Assembly (NCBI RefSeq): GCF_036898825.1
Contig: NZ_JARUND010000002.1
Location: 2,170,001 to 2,234,000, forward strand
From: Streptomyces sp. B21-083
GTDB taxonomy: Bacteria; Actinomycetota; Actinomycetes; Streptomycetales; Streptomycetaceae
Length of the DNA stretch: 64,000 nucleotides
Direction: 5' to 3'
Positions 53,438 to 62,659 of the stretch are shown one piece after another. The notes under the pieces are model-generated. The model worked only from the letters and a program-made list of their open reading frames with translations, did not search any database and was not told the DNA's origin. Each line of letters begins with the position of its first letter. Position 1 is the first letter of the stretch. A program made the position numbers and the translations under genes.

Positions 53438-54228
53438 CTGACGAAGTACGTCGGGTTCGGGATCTTGTACGTCTTGTCGGCGTAGCCGCCGTCGAGGTCC
53501 GAGTACTGGTCACCGAAGTTGGCGATGACGTCGTAGCCGAGGTCCTCGATGTGCTTGCGGGTACCGGACTTGTACTGCACGGTCGTGCAGGTCCAGGTAC
53601 CGGGCGTGGCACAGGCGCTCAGGTAGGCGGGCGGGTTGGCCGCGTCCTTGAGGAACATGTGGTCGGCGTCGAGGTTGATGTCGGCGCCGACCTTCTTCAG
53701 GTTCGCGACGGCCGCGGCGCGCTGCGACTCCTTCAGGCCGGAGTTGTAGAACACCTCGACGCCCTTGGCCTTGGCGTAGGCGACCAGCTCGGGCGTGCCG
53801 AAGACGGCCGGGCGGTCGGCCTTGGCCACGTAGTCGGTCCAAGTCGCCCCGTTGTACGTGTAGTTGGTCTTCTTCTCGTAGTCGAGGGAGAGCAGCAGCG
53901 TGTCGTCGATGTCGAAAACGACAGCGGGCTTCTTACCCTTGTGCGGCTTCTTGTGCGCCGCCTTGTCGATGTACTTCTTCGCCGCGGACTCGATCCGAGC
54001 CAGGTCCTTGGCGTACGGGCTGGTGGAGGAGGCCTGGTACACACCGGCACTGTCGGCCGTGGTGCCGTAGTAGGCGTCGATCTCCCCGACCAGGAGCCCG
54101 ATGTTGTGGGGCTCGTGCGTGGAGTTCGCCGTGGACTGACCGGCGGTGGCCGCGCCGGTGCCGTACAGTGCGGCGCCGGCGACGGCACCGGCGACAGCGA
54201 GTGTCGCGAAACGAGATGGCTTATGCAT
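53434..54228 (-). CDS. Secreted HAD-type acid phosphatase
   Basis: 264 aa; signal peptide MHKPSRFATLAVAGAVAGAALYGTGAATAG. The HAD nucleophile motif VVFDIDDTLLLSLDYEKK carries the catalytic Asp pair, motif II is VFYNSGLKE, and IANFGDQYSDLDGG is motif IV. This matches the plant-acid-phosphatase-like class of secreted HAD enzymes. It would release phosphate from organic esters outside the cell. Its stop lies in a 20-bp tandem duplication shared with the GH43 gene. Upstream gap 54229-54383 shows no element. Confidence 0.88.
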   Translation of the reverse strand: MHKPSRFATLAVAGAVAGAALYGTGAATAGQSTANSTHEPHNIGLLVGEIDAYYGTTADSAGVYQASSTSPYAKDLARIESAAKKYIDKAAHKKPHKGKKPAVVFDIDDTLLLSLDYEKKTNYTYNGATWTDYVAKADRPAVFGTPELVAYAKAKGVEVFYNSGLKESQRAAAVANLKKVGADINLDADHMFLKDAANPPAYLSACATPGTWTCTTVQYKSGTRKHIEDLGYDVIANFGDQYSDLDGGYADKTYKIPNPTYFVS

Positions 54229-54383
54229 GACAGGTTTCTACGCGCGTCACCCTCCCGGTTGCCAGACCTTTTGCCTGATCTATATCAAGTCCATAGGGGG
54301 CGTAAACCAGCCATTGAGGAGCGAGGGGCGCGACAGCGGTGCCGCACCCCTCGGTCCGTCTCACAGCTCGCCCCGGCGGGCGG

Positions 54384-55511
54384 TCAGTTCATCGTCGCCC
54401 CGATCGTGCTGCTGCCCGTCGTCAGGAACGTCGTCGCGGGCAAAGTGCCGGCCGCCGCACGGGAGTTGAACGTGGTCGACGCGTTCGTGGACACGAAGGA
54501 CGGGGTCGAGATCCCCGAGTCCCAGTTGTTGCCCGACGAGGTGACCGACGAGCCCTTGCTCACCGTCCCTGAACCGTTGCCGACGGCCAGGTTCTTGCCG
54601 AGCCTGGCCGCTCCGGTGGCGAAGTAGTAGCCCCACTTGGCGTTGGCGTAGGCGGTGGTGCGGTTGATGACGATGGCGCCCTTGTTGCTGTTCTCGGTGA
54701 AACCGTTGCCCGCGTTGTCCCAGGCGGCCGAGTTGTTGATGACATGGGCCACGGTCTCTCCGTCGCCGCCCAGCTTGTAGCCGTTGCCGTCGCCCGCGAA
54801 CGCCGAGTCGGACCAGCGGTTCCTGCCGTTGCCCATCGACCAGGTGTGCTCGACGGTGACGGGGGACGAGAAGGACCAGAAGTCCATACCGTCGTCCGAG
54901 TTGTTGTAGAGGCGGGCGCCGGTGATGAGGTTGCCGGTGCCGGAGCCGAACTTCACGGCGATCCCGTCGGCGTTCTCGCCGTGGTTGGCGGGGTCGTAGT
55001 TGCCGTACGAGTCGATGTTCCTGACCGTGTTGTTGGTGGTGTTGTCGCCGGTGAGGGTGAAGCCGGAGTCGCCGCCGTTGATGGTCTTGATGTTGCTCCA
55101 GACCGTCGAGGCACAGGACTGGCAGACGACCGCGCTGTCCGGCGAGTTCTGGAACGTGATGTTGGAGACGGTCCAGTAGTCGGCGGTCAGCTTGAAGATC
55201 CAGTCACCGGCGGGCAGGTTCGACCCGTCGATCTTGACCGTCTCCGAGCCGTACGGCTGGAGGTAGATACGGCTGGCGGACGTGCCGTTGGCCGTCGACT
55301 GGAGGGTGGCCGTCGGATAGTACGTGCCCGCGCGCACCTGGATGGTGGTGCCGGCGGCGGCGCCGGAGATGGCGCTGCTGAGCTGGGCGGAGGTGGAGAC
55401 GACCACGGTCGCGGCCTGGGCGGGGCTGGGGAGTACCGCGAGTCCGACACCGGCGGTGGTGGCGACGGCGAGAGCGGTCAGGGAGCTGTTGACACGAGTG
55501 ATACGACGCAT
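54384..55511 (-). CDS. Secreted right-handed beta-helix pectate lyase (PL9/PelL-like)
   Basis: 375 aa; signal peptide SSLTALAVATTAGVGLAVLPSPAQA. N-terminal VVVSTSAQLSSAISGAAAGTTIQVRAGTYYPTATLQ, then stacked beta-helix turns rich in Asn/Asp/Gly (GGDSGFTLTGDNTTNNTVRNIDSYGNYDPANHGENADGIAVKFG), and the PL9-type Ca/Asp cluster NNSDDGMDFW. The C-terminal half matches the remnant at 50723. It cleaves polygalacturonate by beta-elimination. Gap 55512-55619 to the next gene shows no hairpin. Confidence 0.9.
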   Translation of the reverse strand: MRRITRVNSSLTALAVATTAGVGLAVLPSPAQAATVVVSTSAQLSSAISGAAAGTTIQVRAGTYYPTATLQSTANGTSASRIYLQPYGSETVKIDGSNLPAGDWIFKLTADYWTVSNITFQNSPDSAVVCQSCASTVWSNIKTINGGDSGFTLTGDNTTNNTVRNIDSYGNYDPANHGENADGIAVKFGSGTGNLITGARLYNNSDDGMDFWSFSSPVTVEHTWSMGNGRNRWSDSAFAGDGNGYKLGGDGETVAHVINNSAAWDNAGNGFTENSNKGAIVINRTTAYANAKWGYYFATGAARLGKNLAVGNGSGTVSKGSSVTSSGNNWDSGISTPSFVSTNASTTFNSRAAAGTLPATTFLTTGSSTIGATMN

Positions 55512-55619
55512 GACGTGCGGGTCCTTTCGTCGTAACGGGGAGGGGAGTCGGGGAAGTGGTGGGAGGTTGGGCGTGGGGTGCGTGGGGGTTGGGGAAGCGG
55601 TAGGGGCGGGCGGTGGGGG

Positions 55620-56801
55620 TTACAGGACGGCGTCCAGCCATGAGAAGACGTCGTCCTGCATGGGTGCGGTGAACACATGGCCGAGGTCGGGCCAGATCCT
55701 GGTGTGCAGCCGCTCCCCGGCGCGGCGCGAGCGCCAGACGGCGCGCAGCTTCTCGTGGGCCACGCGGACGCCGTCCGCCGGGAACAGCGGATCCTGGGCG
55801 CCGTGGAAGAACAGCATCGGCCTGGGTGCGGCGATGCTCGCCACGTCGGGGAAGTCGAGATGTCGGGCCAGCCCGGGGTGGAGCATGTGGTAACTGGACT
55901 GGCCGCGCAGGGTGTTGTTGCCGGGGACCATCATTTCCTTCAGCCCGGTCATCCAGCAGACGCTGGCCGCCGCGGCGATGTCGTCGCTGAGCGCGGCGGT
56001 CTGCCAGGCGCGGAAGGCGCCCATGGAGAACCCGACGGCGGCGACCCGCCGCCGGTCCACGCGGTCGAGCCCGGCGAGGAAGCGGGCAGCGCGTACGTCC
56101 TCGCGGGCCATGAGTCCGGCGAGGGACGAGCCGAGGTTGTACAGGTTGCTGGCGAGGGCCTGCTGCTGGTCGTAGACGAGGGGACCCCGGTCGGCCCAGC
56201 CGAGCGCGTCGAGCGCCAGCACGACGTAGCCGCGCCGGGCGAGCTCGTCGCCGACGAAGCGTCCGCTGAAGTAGCGGTCCGCCCAGGCCTGCGCGGAGGC
56301 GAGCCTCGTGTCGTCGTACCAGGGGCGGACCAGCTTCTCCTTCCCGATGTCGAACTTCGCTCCGTGGTCGTGGAGCAGCAGTACCGCGGGGAAGGGTCCC
56401 GGGCCGTGCGGGGTGAGCAGCGCGCCGCGCACGGGCTCGTACCGGGTGAGGGCTAGGGTCACCAACTCCCTTGTGTAAGACGGGGTTTCGGTGCGGCCGC
56501 TGAACTCCGGACCGTACGGGGTCCCGTCACCGTCCGGCTCGACGAGCAGCGTCTCCTCCACCTTGGCTCGGGCGATGCGGCGCCAGGCCCGGAAGTCCCG
56601 GACGCCGGATCTGCCCCAGGCGAGCGGGAAGGTCAGCTCGTCCTTGAGCGCCGGGTAGAAGCCGGGCAGCGGGCCGTCGACGACCGCCGACTCCAACCCC
56701 GGTGCCGCCCCGGCGGGTTGGGCTGCGGCTCCGTTGATCAGCGCCGCCCCCGCTCCCACGACGAACGTCCGCCGCCCCACCGCCGGATCACGGCCGGTCA
56801 T
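55620..56801 (-). CDS. Tat-exported alpha/beta hydrolase (dienelactone-hydrolase/acetyl esterase type)
   Basis: 393 aa. Twin-arginine signal GRRTFVVGAGAALINGAAAQPAGA. Hydrolase core: LLLHDHGAKFDIGKEK, FVGDELARRGYVVLALDALGW, nucleophile elbow VGFSMGAFRAW (Ser), acid Asp in FFHGAQDPLFPADG and late His in PDLGHVFTAPM. Full catalytic triad. Embedded between pectinase genes, it probably removes acyl groups from pectin or hemicellulose (inference). It starts at ATG 56801, overlapping the pectinesterase end by 14 nt. Confidence 0.83.
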   Translation of the reverse strand: MTGRDPAVGRRTFVVGAGAALINGAAAQPAGAAPGLESAVVDGPLPGFYPALKDELTFPLAWGRSGVRDFRAWRRIARAKVEETLLVEPDGDGTPYGPEFSGRTETPSYTRELVTLALTRYEPVRGALLTPHGPGPFPAVLLLHDHGAKFDIGKEKLVRPWYDDTRLASAQAWADRYFSGRFVGDELARRGYVVLALDALGWADRGPLVYDQQQALASNLYNLGSSLAGLMAREDVRAARFLAGLDRVDRRRVAAVGFSMGAFRAWQTAALSDDIAAAASVCWMTGLKEMMVPGNNTLRGQSSYHMLHPGLARHLDFPDVASIAAPRPMLFFHGAQDPLFPADGVRVAHEKLRAVWRSRRAGERLHTRIWPDLGHVFTAPMQDDVFSWLDAVL

Positions 56802-57831
56802 ACGGGCACCAGTTGCCGAGATACGTCCGCCGCGTGTGCTCGCCGGCCTCCGCCGCCGTGAGCTGCGGCCGGTTCTCCGGCGCCGTGATCACCGCGCCCG
56901 GACCGCAGTTGCCGTACTCCCGAAAGCGCATGGTCTGCCAGGGATAGGCCTCGCGCATGTTGGTGTACGGGGTCACGGCGTCGATGCCCGGGCCCAGCCA
57001 GGTGTCCCGGACGACCAGTGAGGGCCAGGCGGTTGTCTCGTACGACGGCACCCAGGGCCGGGCGACCTTGTACGCGCCGTCCTCCGCGCCCGAGGTCACG
57101 AGTCCGCGCACGGCCAGGAAGCCGTAGGGGTTGGCCCGGGCCGTGGCGGGGGCGAAGACCATGCCCTCGGGCTTGAAGGCGACGTCCCGGTCGAGGGTGT
57201 GGAAGTGGCAGCGCTCGAAGACGGCCCGTGCCCGCCCGAAGACGAAGTCGACGTCGCCCTCGATGTAGCAGTCGCGGTAGTAGTGGCGGTCGAACGCGGT
57301 CAGTGCCGTCGTGTCCGCGAACAGGGTGTCCTGGTGGGCGAGGAACCGGACCCGGGTGAACTTCGACCGGTCCCCCGTGACATACGCGGCGACGGCCTGC
57401 GTCCCCGTGATCTCCGGGTGGTCGGCGCGCAGCCAGTCGTTGGCGAGGGTCAGGTCGCGGACGGTCAGGCCGGGCGCCGCCGAGGTGAAGGTGGCGGAGC
57501 CGCCGGTGCCGTAGGTGCCCGAACCGTCGGGTTTCTGCGTGCCGTTGGCGTTGTCGTACACGATGACGGTGTCGCGCGGGTCGCGGGTGGCGCCACGGAT
57601 CGTCAACTCGGCGGCCTGGGCAGGAATGTTGACGACCTCGCGGTACGTCCCCGGGTGCACGACGATCGTCCGGCCCACCCCGCCGCTCGCGACCACCGCG
57701 TCCACGGCGGCCTGGACGGAGCCGCCGGGACGGACATGCAGGACGCGATGCGCGGCGGACGCGAGGGCGGGAGCCGTCCCGGCGGCGATCAGGCCTGCCG
57801 TGAACCCGGTGAGCAGTGTGCGTCGGCGCAT
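56788..57831 (-). CDS. Pectinesterase (CE8), copy 1
   Basis: 347 aa with a Tat-like signal MRRRTLLTGFTAGLIAAGTAPALA. CE8 motifs: GGVGRTIVVHPGTYREVVNIP, RFLAHQDTLFADT (Gln/Asp), CYIEGDVDFVFGRARAVFERC with the nucleophile Asp, and LGPGIDAVTPYTNMREAYPW. It demethylates pectin so lyases can cut it. The start is one base after the neighbouring pectinesterase stop, so translation is coupled; the two are close paralogues (tandem duplication). Confidence 0.92.
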   Translation of the reverse strand: MRRRTLLTGFTAGLIAAGTAPALASAAHRVLHVRPGGSVQAAVDAVVASGGVGRTIVVHPGTYREVVNIPAQAAELTIRGATRDPRDTVIVYDNANGTQKPDGSGTYGTGGSATFTSAAPGLTVRDLTLANDWLRADHPEITGTQAVAAYVTGDRSKFTRVRFLAHQDTLFADTTALTAFDRHYYRDCYIEGDVDFVFGRARAVFERCHFHTLDRDVAFKPEGMVFAPATARANPYGFLAVRGLVTSGAEDGAYKVARPWVPSYETTAWPSLVVRDTWLGPGIDAVTPYTNMREAYPWQTMRFREYGNCGPGAVITAPENRPQLTAAEAGEHTRRTYLGNWCPYDRP

Positions 57832-57832
57832 C

Positions 57833-58954
57833 TCAGCACCACCGCCCGCGCCACGGCGTCCAGTCGCCGAGGTACGCCTCACGGGTCGCCGACTCGGCTT
57901 CGGCGGCGCCCAGTTGGGGCCGGTTCTCAGCGACGACGATCCTGGCTCCCGGGCCCGTGTTCCGGTACTCGGCGAACCGCTGGCCCTGCCACGGGTAGCT
58001 GTCCGACATGTTGGTGTAGGGCGCGACCGCGTCGATGCCGGGGCCGAGGCGGGTGTCCCGGACGGTGAGCATCGGGCGGGCGGTGGTGTCGGAGCTGGGC
58101 ACCCAGGGGCGGGCCAACTTGTAGGCGGCGTCCGGGGCTTCACTGGTGATGCGGCTGTCGGTCACCAGATAGCCGCGGGGGTTGGTGCCCACGGTGGACG
58201 GTGCGAAGACGAAACCGAAGGGGGTGCCCGCGAGGTCGGTGCGGTCGAGGGTGCGGAAGTGGCAGCGCTCGTACACGGCGGTGGCCCGGCCGAAGACGAA
58301 GTCGACGTCCCCTTCGGCGTAGCAGTCGGCGAAGTACTGCCGGGCGTACGCCTCACGGCTCATCGAGTCGGCGTACAGCGTGTCCTGGTGGCCGAGGAAC
58401 CGGCAGTGGTGGAACGCCGCACGGTCGCCCTGGACCTTGATGGCGACGGCCTGGGTCCCCGCGATCTCCGGGTGGTCGGCGCGCAGCCAGTCGTTGGCGA
58501 AGGTGATCCACCGGGCCGTGAAGTCGACGGCCTGGACGAGGGTGGTGGCGGAGCCGGTGGTGCCGTAGGTGCCGCCGCCGGGCTTCGGGGTGCCGGCGGC
58601 GTTGTCGTGAACGATGACGACGTCACGCGGGTTCTCGGAGGCGCCGATCAGGGTCAGTTCCGTACGGGTGGCCGGGACGGCGACGGTCTCGCGGTAGACG
58701 CCCGGTGCGACGACCAGCGTGAATCCGCTGCCGCTCACCGCCGAGACGGCGGCCTGGACGCCGGTGAAGTCGCCGGTGCCTGCCGCGTCGACGTACAGCG
58801 TCTGCTCGGTCAGGCGGCGGGACGGGGAGCCGTAGCGGCCGAAGCGGGTCCGGCCGGCCGCGCGGGCGGGGGCCGCGAGCCCCAGGGCCAGTGCGGCCCC
58901 GGTGCTCGCGGCGACGAACGACCGTCTGCTCAACGGGAGTTCAGGGCTCGCCAT
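57833..58954 (-). CDS. Pectinesterase (CE8), copy 2
   Basis: 373 aa. Signal LSRRSFVAASTGAALALGLAAPARA is twin-arginine type. CE8 motifs: TLYVDAAGTGDFTGVQAAVSAV, RFLGHQDTLYADSMS, CYAEGDVDFVFGRATAVYERC (nucleophile Asp), RPWVPSSDTTARPMLTVRDTRLGPGIDAVAPYTNMSDSYPW. The last third is nearly superimposable on copy 1. Starts 2 nt after the PL1 pectate lyase stop. Expected to be exported folded. Confidence 0.92.
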   Translation of the reverse strand: MASPELPLSRRSFVAASTGAALALGLAAPARAAGRTRFGRYGSPSRRLTEQTLYVDAAGTGDFTGVQAAVSAVSGSGFTLVVAPGVYRETVAVPATRTELTLIGASENPRDVVIVHDNAAGTPKPGGGTYGTTGSATTLVQAVDFTARWITFANDWLRADHPEIAGTQAVAIKVQGDRAAFHHCRFLGHQDTLYADSMSREAYARQYFADCYAEGDVDFVFGRATAVYERCHFRTLDRTDLAGTPFGFVFAPSTVGTNPRGYLVTDSRITSEAPDAAYKLARPWVPSSDTTARPMLTVRDTRLGPGIDAVAPYTNMSDSYPWQGQRFAEYRNTGPGARIVVAENRPQLGAAEAESATREAYLGDWTPWRGRWC

Positions 58955-58956
58955 GA

Positions 58957-60276
58957 TCAGCAGACCTTGCCCGCGCCCGCACCGCGGTTGACGACGGACG
59001 GCACCGCGCGCGGCGAGTCGACCTTCGTGCGCAGCGTGGGTGTCCAGCCGGCGCCCGACTGGAGCGTCTCGGCGGGGATCTCGGCGTTGTGGACGGCGAT
59101 CAGATCGGTCAGCCGGCCGTTGACGTAGTTGTTCACGGCGGTGAGCGGGGACTCGCTCCACTTCTTCAGCACCTTGCCGACCTCGGCGCCGGCCGGCAGT
59201 GAGATGGCGTTGTCACTGGCGTACAACTGCGAGGAGATGCCGACACCGAAGAGGTAGTAGTCGGACTTCTGCGACTCGGGCACCACGTAGCTGTTGTTGT
59301 AGACGTCGACCTGTCCGAAGCGCACCCGCGGGGAGCGCTGGAGGATCCCGTCGAACTTGTTGTGGTGCATGGTGACCTTGAGCTTGCCGCCGTCGGTGGT
59401 GGCGGTGCTGTCGCTGTTCCCGATCAGCATGTTCTTGTCGTGGTCCTTGAAGGAGTTCCAGGACACGGTGACGTAGTTGGCGCCGCGCACGATGTCGGTG
59501 AGCCCGTCGTGCTGCTGGAAGACCTTGCCGAAGTAGCTCGGCCGCTCGCTGTCGGGGTAGCGGCCGTCGGTGAGGGTGTTGTGGTCGATCCACACGTGGT
59601 CGGTGCCGTAGACGACGACGGCGTCGTACTCGGAGTTCCAGTTGCCGGTGTTGTTGTCGTCGGTCGGGTCCCACTTCGGGAAGCAGTCGAGGGGGGCCTC
59701 GATGGTGAGGTTGCGCACGATGACGTTCGAGACGGCCTTGATCTGGAGGCTGCCGCCGAGGATGCCGGAGTTCTTGCCGACGCCGACGATGGTGGTGTTG
59801 CTGGGGATGGCGGCCTTGATCGCCGAGTCCTGGTTGGCCATGGACGCGACCCGCGCGTCCTCCTGCGGCCCCATGGCCACCTTGTCGTTGCCGTAGACGG
59901 CCGGGTCGTAGTCCTTCAGGTACTGCTGGAGGTCGTATCCGCCGGTGGTGAAGGCCTCGCAGCCCTCGGACACGGCGTCGATCATGCCCTTGACCTTGAT
60001 GATCTTGGGTGCGCTGCCGCCGTCCTTCAGCGCGGCCTTGAACTGCGCCCAGGTGGTGACGGTGTAGACGTGGGCGGCGTCGGCGGCCGAACCTCCGGTC
60101 GTGCCACCCGCGTCGGACCCCCAGCCGTCACCGGCGGCGAGGGTCTGGCGGCCGAGGTCAGGGGCCGGAGCGGCGGCCTGGGCGGCGGGCCCGGTGACGG
60201 TGAGGACGAGGGCCGTGCAGCCGAGCAGGACGGCGGCCTTCATGGTGGCATGATCATGACATGAGCGAACGTTCAT
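58957..60276 (-). CDS. Secreted pectate lyase, PL1 family
   Basis: 439 aa (ATG 60276; ATG 60243 is an alternative giving a cleaner signal peptide, MKAAVLLGCTALVLTVTGPAAQA). PL1 motifs: VKGMIDAVSEGCEAFTTGGYD, NTTIVGVGKNSGILGGSLQIK, Ca-binding EYDAVVVYGTDHVWIDHNTLTDG, WNSFKDHDKNMLIGNSDS, and catalytic Arg region HHNKFDGILQRSPRVRFGQVDVYNN. All Ca and catalytic residues are present. Upstream-most lyase of the coupled lyase-esterase-esterase-hydrolase set. Confidence 0.93.
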   Translation of the reverse strand: MNVRSCHDHATMKAAVLLGCTALVLTVTGPAAQAAAPAPDLGRQTLAAGDGWGSDAGGTTGGSAADAAHVYTVTTWAQFKAALKDGGSAPKIIKVKGMIDAVSEGCEAFTTGGYDLQQYLKDYDPAVYGNDKVAMGPQEDARVASMANQDSAIKAAIPSNTTIVGVGKNSGILGGSLQIKAVSNVIVRNLTIEAPLDCFPKWDPTDDNNTGNWNSEYDAVVVYGTDHVWIDHNTLTDGRYPDSERPSYFGKVFQQHDGLTDIVRGANYVTVSWNSFKDHDKNMLIGNSDSTATTDGGKLKVTMHHNKFDGILQRSPRVRFGQVDVYNNSYVVPESQKSDYYLFGVGISSQLYASDNAISLPAGAEVGKVLKKWSESPLTAVNNYVNGRLTDLIAVHNAEIPAETLQSGAGWTPTLRTKVDSPRAVPSVVNRGAGAGKVC

Positions 60277-60329
60277 GGTACGGCTCTCTTTCTGAAAGAA
60301 CGGGCGGGAGGTCTTGAGGCGGAAAGCGG

Positions 60330-61130
60330 CTAGACGACGGCCGGCGGCCAGGTGATCCAGGACTCCGGGATCGCGTCGTCGAGGCGGCGCACGTCCCGGC
60401 GCGCCAGCACCCGGCGCCGCACCAGCTCGGCGGCGACGAGCCGGGCCACGGCGATGGCACCCGGCGGATTGAAGTGCGTGTTGTCCTGCTCGGTCGCTGT
60501 CCAGTTGAAGTACTTCTTCGTCTCCTCGACGCCCAGCTCCTGCCAGAGCGCGATCGACAGGGCCTGGATGTCGAGCAGCGCCACGCTCTCCTCCCCGGCG
60601 AGCGCACGCATCGCCGCCGGGTAGTCGCCGTGGGTCGGCACCGCGTTGCCGCGTCCGTCGAACTTCCTCCGCTCGACGGACGTGGCGAGCACCGGCAGGG
60701 CACCACGGGCCCGCGCACCGTCGATGTACAGCCGCAGATGGTCCTGGTACGTCGTCCAGGGCTCGGTGTACCGGACGGGGTCGGCGGTCTTCTCGTCGTT
60801 GTGCCCGAACTGGATGATCAGGAAGTCACCGGGGGCGATCACATCGAGAATGGCGTCCAGTCGCCCTTCGTCGACGAAACTCTTGGAACTACGCCCGTTC
60901 ACCGCGTGATTGGCGACGACCAGATCCTTCCGCAGAAAGAAGGGCAGAGCCATTCCCCACCCGGTCTCCGGGGCGGCGTCGGCATATTTCTGGGCGGCGG
61001 TGGAATCACCGGCGATATAGACGGTGCGGGCACGGCGACCGGAATGCGCCGAGGCGCTTCCAGAGGCGGCGACAGCGAGCGGAACGGCAGCAATCGCGGC
61101 CATGGTCACTTGTCTACGGCTAAGAGACAC
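60330..61130 (-). CDS. Rhamnogalacturonan acetylesterase-like SGNH hydrolase (CE12)
   Basis: 266 aa from GTG 61130 (SLSRRQVTMAAIAAVPLAV: Tat-type signal). SGNH blocks: I VYIAGDSTAAQ (Ser), II NHAVNGRSSKSF (Gly), III IIQFGHNDEK (Asn), V TEQDNTHFNPPG (Asp/His). This exact arrangement is that of rhamnogalacturonan acetylesterases, which deacetylate the pectin hairy regions. The downstream gap to the pectate lyase is 53 nt. Confidence 0.9.
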   Translation of the reverse strand: MSLSRRQVTMAAIAAVPLAVAASGSASAHSGRRARTVYIAGDSTAAQKYADAAPETGWGMALPFFLRKDLVVANHAVNGRSSKSFVDEGRLDAILDVIAPGDFLIIQFGHNDEKTADPVRYTEPWTTYQDHLRLYIDGARARGALPVLATSVERRKFDGRGNAVPTHGDYPAAMRALAGEESVALLDIQALSIALWQELGVEETKKYFNWTATEQDNTHFNPPGAIAVARLVAAELVRRRVLARRDVRRLDDAIPESWITWPPAVV

Positions 61131-61176
61131 GACGTTGTGCCTTTCAAAGGGGGGCGAGGGCCCGCGCCCCGTATGT

Positions 61177-61243
61177 AGGGGCGCGGGACTGTATCTGATT
61201 GCGGCTCCGCCGCGGGGCGCGACAAGCCACGGCGAACCCGCAG
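61177..61243. repeat. Dispersed repeat, copy 2
   Basis: Same element as 40735-40803, starting AGGGGCGCGGGACTGT and containing GGCTCCGCCGCGGGGCGCGA followed by CAAGCCACG. It lies in the 125-nt gap between the sugar-binding protein and the acetylesterase. Hairpins inside it may partly terminate the transcript. Confidence 0.75.
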
Positions 61244-61255
61244 CCAAAACACGAC

Positions 61256-62593
61256 CTAGCTGCTCTGCTGATTCCACTCAGCCTGCGCAGCGTTCAGCTG
61301 CTCGGCCAACGTGTCCAGGAAGTCCTTCGCGCTCATCTTCTTCAACAGCACCTTCTGGAAGTTCGGCTCGTTGTCCGCCTTCGAGATCGTGTTCCAGTCG
61401 GGCAGGTAGTACGGCAGCTGCACGATCTTGATCGTGCCGCTGTTCAGCGACTCGGCCGCCAGCTTCGTCGCCTCCGCGGACTGGATCCACGCGTCCTTCG
61501 CCGCCTCCGTGTTGGACGGAATGGCGCCGGCGGACTCGTTCCACTTGCTGTTGGAGGCGTGCGACACAGCGAACTCGATGAACTTCCACGAGGCCGTCTT
61601 GTTCTTGCTGGACTTGAACAGAGCGAGTCCGTCAACGGGGTTGGAGACCTGGACCCGCGTCCCGTCGTCCTGCGTCGGGTTCGGGATGCCCCGGAACTTG
61701 CCCTCCAGCGCCTTCAGATGGTCCTGGTAGGAGCCGAGGTTGTGACTCAGCATGCCGATGTCGCCGCTGTCCCACTGGGCGACCATCTTCTTGAAGTCGT
61801 TGTTGACGTCGGCGGACGGAGTGTCCTTCTTGAACAGCGCGGTGTACTTCTCCAGCGCCGCCACGTTCTTCGGGTCGTTGACGGTGGTCTTCGCGTCCTT
61901 CCAGAACGACGTGATGCCGGACTGCCCGTACATCGCGTCCAGGGCCTGCGCGATCGACCCCTCACCACCACGAATGGTGTAACCGAACTTGTTGTTGCTC
62001 GCGTCGGTGAGCTTGTCGGCCGCGGCGTAGAACTTCGACCAGGTGGTCGGCGGGTCGAGCTTCGCCGCCTTGAACAGGTCGGTGCGGTACCAGAGCGTGC
62101 CGTTGTTCGCGGAGGTCGGCACGGTGAACAGGTCGTCCCCGCCGCCCGCGCTGCGCACGCTGTCGATCATGCCCGGGGTCAGCTTGCCGTTGAGCGAGCT
62201 GCCGGAGAGCCGTTCGTCCAGCGGCTCCAGGGCGTTCTGGGCGGCGATGCCGGCGAGCATGGCCGCGCCGACGCCGCCGACGTCGGGCAGGCCACCGCCC
62301 TGGATCGCGGTGTCGTACTTGGACTGGATGCTGTCGGACGGTATCCCGACGTACTTGACCTTGATGTCGGGGTTGGCCTTCTCGAAGTCGGCGATGATCT
62401 CCTTCCAGACGTCGGTGCGCACACCGCCGTTGTTGTCCCAGAAGGTGATCTCGCCCTTGCCCGAACCCTCGTTGCCCTTGTCCCCGCCCGCTCCGCTGCC
62501 GTCGTCACCGCAGGCGGTGGCGGTCAGGGCGAGTACGGAACCCAGGGCCACGGCGATGGCCGCGCGCCTGCTTCTGCGGATGCTGATCTTCAT
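61256..62593 (-). CDS. Sugar ABC transporter substrate-binding lipoprotein (orphan)
   Basis: 445 aa, SBP_bac_1 family. Signal RRSRRAAIAVALGSVLALTATAC with lipobox LTATAC, a Gly/Asp-rich linker, then ITFWDNNGGVRTDVWKEIIADFEKANPDIKVKYVGI, DLFTVPTSANNGTLWYRTDLFKAA and NKTASWKFIEFAVS. Carbohydrate uptake is likely, here oligogalacturonides by context. No permease genes adjoin it in the window. GAGAGAG lies upstream of the ATG at 62593. Confidence 0.9.
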   Translation of the reverse strand: MKISIRRSRRAAIAVALGSVLALTATACGDDGSGAGGDKGNEGSGKGEITFWDNNGGVRTDVWKEIIADFEKANPDIKVKYVGIPSDSIQSKYDTAIQGGGLPDVGGVGAAMLAGIAAQNALEPLDERLSGSSLNGKLTPGMIDSVRSAGGGDDLFTVPTSANNGTLWYRTDLFKAAKLDPPTTWSKFYAAADKLTDASNNKFGYTIRGGEGSIAQALDAMYGQSGITSFWKDAKTTVNDPKNVAALEKYTALFKKDTPSADVNNDFKKMVAQWDSGDIGMLSHNLGSYQDHLKALEGKFRGIPNPTQDDGTRVQVSNPVDGLALFKSSKNKTASWKFIEFAVSHASNSKWNESAGAIPSNTEAAKDAWIQSAEATKLAAESLNSGTIKIVQLPYYLPDWNTISKADNEPNFQKVLLKKMSAKDFLDTLAEQLNAAQAEWNQQSS

Positions 62594-62659
62594 TGGTCGG
62601 CACTCTCTCTTCTGGATCAAACTCTTCTGGATCAGTCGGAACTATGAAGTTGTGGGGGG

